This document shows, in pieces, positions 7,101 through 11,783 of a stretch of 11,783 nucleotides of DNA. The translations under genes were made by a program, and so were the position numbers. A model generated the notes under the pieces. That model searched no databases, had not been told where the DNA came from, and saw nothing but the letters and a program-made list of their open reading frames with translations. Where the stretch lies: the NCBI GenBank assembly GCA_903919625.1, contig CAIXIZ010000459.1:1-11783 (forward strand), given 5' to 3'. The first letter of the stretch is position 1, and every line of letters begins with the position of its first letter. Source of the stretch: an uncultured Verrucomicrobiota bacterium (GTDB lineage: Bacteria > Verrucomicrobiota > Verrucomicrobiia > Opitutales > Opitutaceae).

Positions 7101-7269
7101 ACTGCTTCCCCATGGCTACCACATCCTCTCCCTCAGCGGCATCCGCAGCACCGGTCGCCTCCTTGCCAGTGTCACGGGTACATAAGGCCGACTCGCCACC
7201 TCGCCCTGTAAAGGCCTTTCCGGCATTGCACTGGCACTCTTAGAGAATACAGCCTCACCGCTCCAGCCC
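7101..7269 (+). other. 169-base gap with palindrome and weak 43-codon ORF
   Basis: This gap separates the Z1 gene from the helicase gene and is the only long spacing inside the operon. It contains a perfect 10-base palindrome, AAAGGCCTTT (7210-7219). It also contains a small ORF, 7112-7243, starting 11 bases after the Z1 stop (MATTSSPSAASAAPV..., 43 residues, Ala/Ser/Pro-rich). That ORF has no Shine-Dalgarno and no recognisable domain, so I do not call it a gene. The helicase frame is open back to a TAA at 7183, but no better start than ATG 7270 is apparent. An internal promoter may lie here (TTGCAC at 7226-7231 and TACAGC at 7248-7253, 16-base spacing), though the match is poor. Confidence 0.3.
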
Positions 7270-10200
7270 ATGCCCCGCATTTTCGACAACATCGCGAGCG
7301 ACCTTCTGCCTGCCTTGCGGGACACGTTGCAAATCTCGGCGCGCTCCGATTTTTGCGTCGGCTACTTCAATCTACGGGGTTGGAAAGCGGTTGACGCCCT
7401 GATTGAGCGGTGGGCGGGCGGCGAGGGGGCGCAATGCCGCCTCATCGTCGGCATGCAGCGTCTTGCGCAAGACGAGCTGCGTCGTGCCTACACCCTCGCG
7501 CCACAGGATGAGCAGATGAGCCAGCAGGCCGTCATTCGTCTGAAACGGCGGCTCGCCGAGGAGTTCCGCGCGCAGCTCACCTACGGCGCGCCCAACGATG
7601 CCGACGAGGCCGGTCTCCGCCGTCTCTCCGCCCAGCTCAAGGCGGGCAAGGTGGTCGTGAAACTTTTTCTGCGGCACACGCTCCACGCCAAGCTCTACCT
7701 CTGTTTCCGCACCGATCCCAACAACCCCATCACCGGCTTTCTTGGCAGCAGCAATCTCACGTTCTCCGGCCTCAGCGGTCAGGGTGAACTCAATGTGGAT
7801 GTGCTTGAGCACCCCGCGCCAGCCACGCTCGCCCAATGGTTTAATGACCGCTGGAACGACCGGTGGTGCGTGGACATCACCCAGGAGCTGATCCAGGTGA
7901 TTGACGAAAGCTGGGCGCGGCCCGACTGCCCGCCGCCCTATCAGATTTACGTCAAGATGGCCTATCACTTGGCGGAGGAAGCGCGCGCCGGCCTGTCCGA
8001 GTTCGACATCCCGCCGGACATGCGCGGCCACCTGCTCGAATTTCAGTCCGCCGCCGTGCGTATCGCGGCGCGGCATCTGGAGAAACGCGGGGGCGTCATC
8101 CTCGGCGATGTCGTTGGTCTCGGCAAAACGCTCATGGCCACCGCGCTGGCCCGCGTGTTCCAAGATCCGCCGCGCTCCCTCGAAACGCTCATCCTCTGCC
8201 CCAAAAATCTGGTCGGCATGTGGAAAGATTATGCGCACCGCTACCGGCTGCTAGCCGAGGTCGTCTCGGTCACGCAGGCACAAAAAATTCTGCCCGATCT
8301 CCGCCGCTACCGGGTCGTCATCATTGACGAAAGCCATAACCTCCGCAACCGCGAGGGCCGGCGCTGGGCGGCGGTGCGCGACTATCTGGCGCGCAACGCC
8401 AGCAAGTGCATCCTCGTCTCGGCCACCCCCTACAACAAGGCCTACCTCGACCTGGCCAACCAACTCCGACTCTTCCTGAAGCCGGACGACGCCGTCGGTA
8501 TCCGGCCCGAGGAATACCTGCGGCGCGACTGCGACGGCCGCCCGGACGAATTTACCCGCAAGCACCAGTGTGCGGTCAACTGCCTCGCCGCGTTCGAAAA
8601 GAGCCCCCATCCTGACGACTGGCGCGAGCTCATGCGTCTGTTCATGGTGCGCCGCACCCGCAGCTTCGTGGAGCGGAACTACGCCTTCACGGAATGCCCG
8701 AAGTGCGTCACCGTGCTCCTGCCCACCCAGGAAAAGTGCCCCCAGTGCGGCCGGGCAAAGGCGAAGGAGGAGCGCCGCTTCCTCATTTTGGAGGGCGACA
8801 GCCGTTTTCATTTCCCCAAGCGCCAGCCGAAAAATCTCCAGTTTCAAATTCGCGACAGCGACCCCGACGACCAGTATGCGCGGCTCTACTCGGACAAGGT
8901 CGTGGACACTGTCCGCCTCCTGCACCTGCCCCGGTATGGTCTCGCGAATTATCTCGCGCCGATGCCGGCCACGCCACCGACCCCAGCCGAAGCGGAGGTG
9001 ATGGAAAACCTCTCCCGTGCCGGCAAACGCCTCATTGGTTTCTGCCGCACCAATCTGTTCAAGCGGCTGGAAAGCAGCGGCCATTCGTTCTTGCTCTCGG
9101 TGCGCCGCCACATCCTGCGCAACTATATTTATCTGCACGCGCTGGAAAAAAGCCTGCCGCTCCCGGTGGGCACGCAGGATGCCGCGCTGTTCGACACCCG
9201 GTCCGATGACCAGGACAGCGAGAGCCCCATGTTCGGCGCGGACGAAGCCGCTCCCCGGCCCACTGAAATCACCGCCAAGACCCTGGCGGATTTTGCCACC
9301 GCCGGTGCCGCAGGCTACCGCACGCTGGAGACCGAGCATGCCCGCAATTTTGACTGGTTGCGGGCCGATGTTTTTATCGCGGAACTCGCGGCGGATCTCC
9401 TGCAGGACGCGAAGCGGCTTTTTTCCATCCTCGAACTCGCGGGCCAGTGGCAGCCGGGCCAAGACCACAAGCTGGCCGAGCTCCACAAACTCCTGACAAA
9501 AAAGCATCCCGGCCAGAAAGTCCTCATCTTCTCCCAATTTGCGGACACCGTGGACTATCTCGCGGAACAGCTGGCGGCGCGCGGACTCAAGCAGTTGGCC
9601 GGCGTCTCCGGCGACACCGATGACCCGTCCCTTTACGCCCGCCGTTTCAGCCCCGTCAGCAATCAGGCGCAGGAAAAAGGGAAACCCAATTATGTCACGC
9701 CTTCCGACGAACTCCGCGTGCTGGTCGCCACCGATGTGCTCAGCGAAGGCCAGAACCTCCAGGACGCCGCCATCGTCGTGAACTTTGATCTGCCGTGGGC
9801 CATCATCCGGCTCATCCAGCGCGCGGGCCGCGTGGATCGCATCGGCCAGAAAGCGGAGGAGATTCTCTGCTACTCATTTGTCCCCGCCGACGGGGTCAAC
9901 CGCATCATCCGTTTACGTGAGCGCGTCCGACAGCGCCTCTCGGAAAACGCCGAGGTCGTCGGCACCGACGAGGCCTTTTTCGAGGATGAAAAGCACGACA
10001 CCGTCATCCGCGACCTCTTCACGGAAAAATCCAGCGTGCTGGACGACCCGGCGGACGACGAGGTGGATCTCGCGTCACTGGCCTACCAGATCTGGAAAAA
10101 CGCCTGCGACACCGACCCGTCGCTGAAGAAAACCATCCCCGATCTCCCCGGCGTGGTGTTTTCCACCAAGGCGCTGGCCGCAGTTCCCGTCCGGCCCACG

Positions 10201-10749
10201 GGCGCGGTCGGCCCCGCGCCTGCCGCCGGCGTCATGGTCTATGTCCGCACCGCCGATGGGAACGATGCCCTCGCCTGGGTGGACGAAGCCGGCCGCACCG
10301 TCACCGAGAGCCAGCACGAAATCTTGCGGGCCGCCGCGTGCGAACCGGCCACGCCCGTGCAACCGCGCCTGGCCAACCACCACCCGCTCGTGCAACAGGC
10401 CGTGGCCGGCATCCAGACCGAGCACATCACCACCGGCGGTCAACTCGGCAAGCCCACTAGCGCCCGCCGCCGCGCCTATGAGCGGCTCAAGGACTATGCC
10501 GCCCGCGTGAAAGACAGCCTGTTTGACATCAAGCCGCTGCACCAAGCCATTGATGAAATCTACGAGACGCCCCTGACCGAGGCCGCCCGCGACCTGCTCA
10601 ACCGCGAGCTACGCGCCGGCGTGAACGATGAAAAGCTGGTGGAGCTGGTGCTTTCGCTCCATGAGGAAGACCGCCTCTGCATTCCGAAGGACGACGCCAC
10701 TGCCCGCGAACCTCAGATCATCTGCTCCCTCGGCATTCGCCAAGGCTGA
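7270..10749 (+). CDS. PLD-nuclease/SNF2-like helicase fusion with zinc ribbon
   Basis: 1159-residue multidomain protein. Residues 1-200 form a phospholipase-D-like nuclease domain with one HxK motif (LHAKLYL, H139 and K141) and GSSNLTFSGL (159-168). An SNF2/superfamily-2 helicase follows: Walker A GDVVGLGKT (279-287), Walker B IIDESH (351-356), motif III LVSATPYN (382-389), motif IV KVLIFSQF (near 749), motif V VATDVLSEGQNLQ (about 819-831) and motif VI QRAGRVDRIGQ (about 850-860). Four cysteines in CPKC and CPQC (476-493) form a zinc ribbon inserted after the first RecA-like lobe. The tail (about 1060-1159) is helical and unassigned. It likely translocates on DNA and, via the PLD domain (single-motif enzymes of this kind usually dimerise), may cleave it. 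It ends 3 bases before the methylase start, so the two are coupled. Related helicases occur in DISARM-like and other defence loci; DrmD is an alternative relationship, but no drmA or drmB is in view. Confidence 0.93.
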   Translation: MPRIFDNIASDLLPALRDTLQISARSDFCVGYFNLRGWKAVDALIERWAGGEGAQCRLIVGMQRLAQDELRRAYTLAPQDEQMSQQAVIRLKRRLAEEFRAQLTYGAPNDADEAGLRRLSAQLKAGKVVVKLFLRHTLHAKLYLCFRTDPNNPITGFLGSSNLTFSGLSGQGELNVDVLEHPAPATLAQWFNDRWNDRWCVDITQELIQVIDESWARPDCPPPYQIYVKMAYHLAEEARAGLSEFDIPPDMRGHLLEFQSAAVRIAARHLEKRGGVILGDVVGLGKTLMATALARVFQDPPRSLETLILCPKNLVGMWKDYAHRYRLLAEVVSVTQAQKILPDLRRYRVVIIDESHNLRNREGRRWAAVRDYLARNASKCILVSATPYNKAYLDLANQLRLFLKPDDAVGIRPEEYLRRDCDGRPDEFTRKHQCAVNCLAAFEKSPHPDDWRELMRLFMVRRTRSFVERNYAFTECPKCVTVLLPTQEKCPQCGRAKAKEERRFLILEGDSRFHFPKRQPKNLQFQIRDSDPDDQYARLYSDKVVDTVRLLHLPRYGLANYLAPMPATPPTPAEAEVMENLSRAGKRLIGFCRTNLFKRLESSGHSFLLSVRRHILRNYIYLHALEKSLPLPVGTQDAALFDTRSDDQDSESPMFGADEAAPRPTEITAKTLADFATAGAAGYRTLETEHARNFDWLRADVFIAELAADLLQDAKRLFSILELAGQWQPGQDHKLAELHKLLTKKHPGQKVLIFSQFADTVDYLAEQLAARGLKQLAGVSGDTDDPSLYARRFSPVSNQAQEKGKPNYVTPSDELRVLVATDVLSEGQNLQDAAIVVNFDLPWAIIRLIQRAGRVDRIGQKAEEILCYSFVPADGVNRIIRLRERVRQRLSENAEVVGTDEAFFEDEKHDTVIRDLFTEKSSVLDDPADDEVDLASLAYQIWKNACDTDPSLKKTIPDLPGVVFSTKALAAVPVRPTGAVGPAPAAGVMVYVRTADGNDALAWVDEAGRTVTESQHEILRAAACEPATPVQPRLANHHPLVQQAVAGIQTEHITTGGQLGKPTSARRRAYERLKDYAARVKDSLFDIKPLHQAIDEIYETPLTEAARDLLNRELRAGVNDEKLVELVLSLHEEDRLCIPKDDATAREPQIICSLGIRQG

Positions 10750-10752
10750 CCC

Positions 10753-11783
10753 ATGCCACTCGATTTTCAACGCGCCCGCACGCTCCTGCAAAAGTGCGAC
10801 TTGCCCAAGCTCTTCATCGAGGATCTCGGCTGGGAGCCTGTGCGGCAGAAGCTCACCCTCGGGGCCGGGGAAACCGACTACGCCTTCACCGCCGTCGCCG
10901 AAAAGCGCGGCTTCACCGCCTGGCTCTGCGAATCGCCCGGCGGCGGCCTGCCCGACCACGCCACCCGCCTCAAGCTCGACCGCAAACTCTCCGAGACCAG
11001 CTTCGAGCACCTCATCGTCTTCGTCACCGGCGACCGCGCCAGCCAGTCGTGGATGTGGGTCCGCCGCGAACACGGCAAACCGCTCGCGGCCCGCACCCAC
11101 GAGTATCACCGCGGCCAGCCCGGCGACTCGCTCCTACAGAAACTTCAACTCCTCTACGTCTCGCTCGAAGAAGAGGAAGCCGGCCTCTCCACCGTGGTGG
11201 TGGCCGGGCGGGCCCGCGCCGCTTTCGACATCGAGCGCGTCACCAAGGCTTTCTACCGCGACTTTGACACCCATCGGATGACCTTCCTTGAGTTCATTGA
11301 GGGGTTTCCGGCCCCAACCAAGGTCGAGGGCAAGAAGAAATTCGACCCGGATCAGGAATGGTATGCGTCCGTCATGCTCAACCGGCTGATGTTCGTTTAT
11401 TTTATCCAGAGGAAGGGGTTTCTTGACGGCGACCACGACTACCTGCGCCGTCGGCTCGACCGTTGCCAGAAGGAGCAGGGCAAGGACAAGTTCTATTCTT
11501 TCTACCGCTATTTCCTGCTGCGCCTCTTCCATGAGGGCTTTGGCAAGCGTCGCAAAGACCGCGCTCCAGATTTGGAAAAACTGCTCGGCAACATCCCGTA
11601 TCTCAACGGCGGCCTGTTCGATGTGCATGAGCTGGAGAAGCCCGAGCGCTACGGCCAGGACATCGCGATTCCCGACAAAGCCTTCGAGTGCATCTTCGAC
11701 TACTTCGACCAATACCAGTGGCACCTCGACGAGCGCCCGCTCCGCGCCGACAACGAGATCAACCCCGATGTGCTCGGCTACAT
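10753..11783 (+). CDS. Eco57I/PglX-like restriction-modification methylase, N-terminal part (3' truncated)
   Basis: An open frame of 343 complete codons runs off the window. The N-terminal 150 residues look like the nuclease or regulatory region of type IIG-like enzymes: LGWEPV (25-30), AVAEKRGFTAWLCE (47-60), EHLIVFV (85-91), WMWVRREHGKPLAARTHEY (100-118). The next block is highly typical of Eco57I-class and PglX-like N6-adenine methylases: FDIERVTKAFYRDF (158-171), WYASVMLNRLMFVYFIQRKG (203-222), LLGNIPYLNGGLFD (277-290) and WHLDERPLRADNEINPDVLGY (323-343), which normally precedes the SAM-binding domain. The SAM motif and NPPY catalytic motif would lie beyond the window, so methylase activity is inferred from the family. 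No PD-(D/E)xK set could be pinned down with certainty in the N-terminus. The gene starts 3 bases after the helicase stop; it would supply self-marking and possibly cleavage for the defence operon. Confidence 0.87.
   Translation, partial: MPLDFQRARTLLQKCDLPKLFIEDLGWEPVRQKLTLGAGETDYAFTAVAEKRGFTAWLCESPGGGLPDHATRLKLDRKLSETSFEHLIVFVTGDRASQSWMWVRREHGKPLAARTHEYHRGQPGDSLLQKLQLLYVSLEEEEAGLSTVVVAGRARAAFDIERVTKAFYRDFDTHRMTFLEFIEGFPAPTKVEGKKKFDPDQEWYASVMLNRLMFVYFIQRKGFLDGDHDYLRRRLDRCQKEQGKDKFYSFYRYFLLRLFHEGFGKRRKDRAPDLEKLLGNIPYLNGGLFDVHELEKPERYGQDIAIPDKAFECIFDYFDQYQWHLDERPLRADNEINPDVLGY

Noticed and set aside
7372..9537. Two long minus-strand ORFs (288 and 428 codons) opposite the PLD-SNF2 gene
   Set aside because: The plus-strand frame carries every PLD and helicase motif in order; the antisense ORFs show no domain and are products of high G+C.

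Overview
This window comes from a GC-rich bacterial genome (roughly 60% G+C by eye). The organism cannot be named from sequence alone. The recombinase/ParB/RepB-type trio and the scarcity of Shine-Dalgarno sequences would fit a Verrucomicrobiota-like or proteobacterial accessory region, but that is a low-confidence guess. No rRNA, tRNA, CRISPR array or intact insertion sequence was seen.

Layout: (1) Positions 1-3216 hold three tightly packed plus-strand genes: a large serine recombinase (5' end cut by the window edge), a ParB-domain protein overlapping it by 4 bases, and a second ParB-domain protein with a RepB-type C-terminal domain. This looks like the maintenance and integration module of a mobile element. 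(2) The noncoding gap 3217-3398 carries a perfect 14-base inverted repeat that encloses smaller hairpins, two of them capped by GNRA-type loops. It may be a structured RNA or an element end. (3) Positions 3399-4800 on the minus strand hold a LysR-family regulator followed 4 bases later by a small GIY-YIG nuclease-like protein. (4) A 68-base divergent control region (4801-4868) contains a 22-base imperfect dyad. (5) Positions 4869-11783 on the plus strand hold a Z1-family ATPase, a PLD-nuclease/SNF2-helicase fusion with an inserted zinc ribbon, and the N-terminal part of an Eco57I/PglX-like restriction-modification methylase that runs off the window.

Interpretation: region 5 is best read as an anti-phage (restriction-like) defence operon. 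The methylase would mark self DNA, the PLD-SNF2 protein would translocate along and possibly cut DNA, and the Z1 ATPase would act as an accessory motor or sensor. The divergent LysR protein may control it. The neighbouring recombinase/ParB/RepB module is a plausible carrier for this cargo. The individual families are known. What deserves attention is this combination (LysR plus GIY-YIG, divergent from Z1, PLD-SNF2 and IIG-type methylase), which I do not recognise as a named system.
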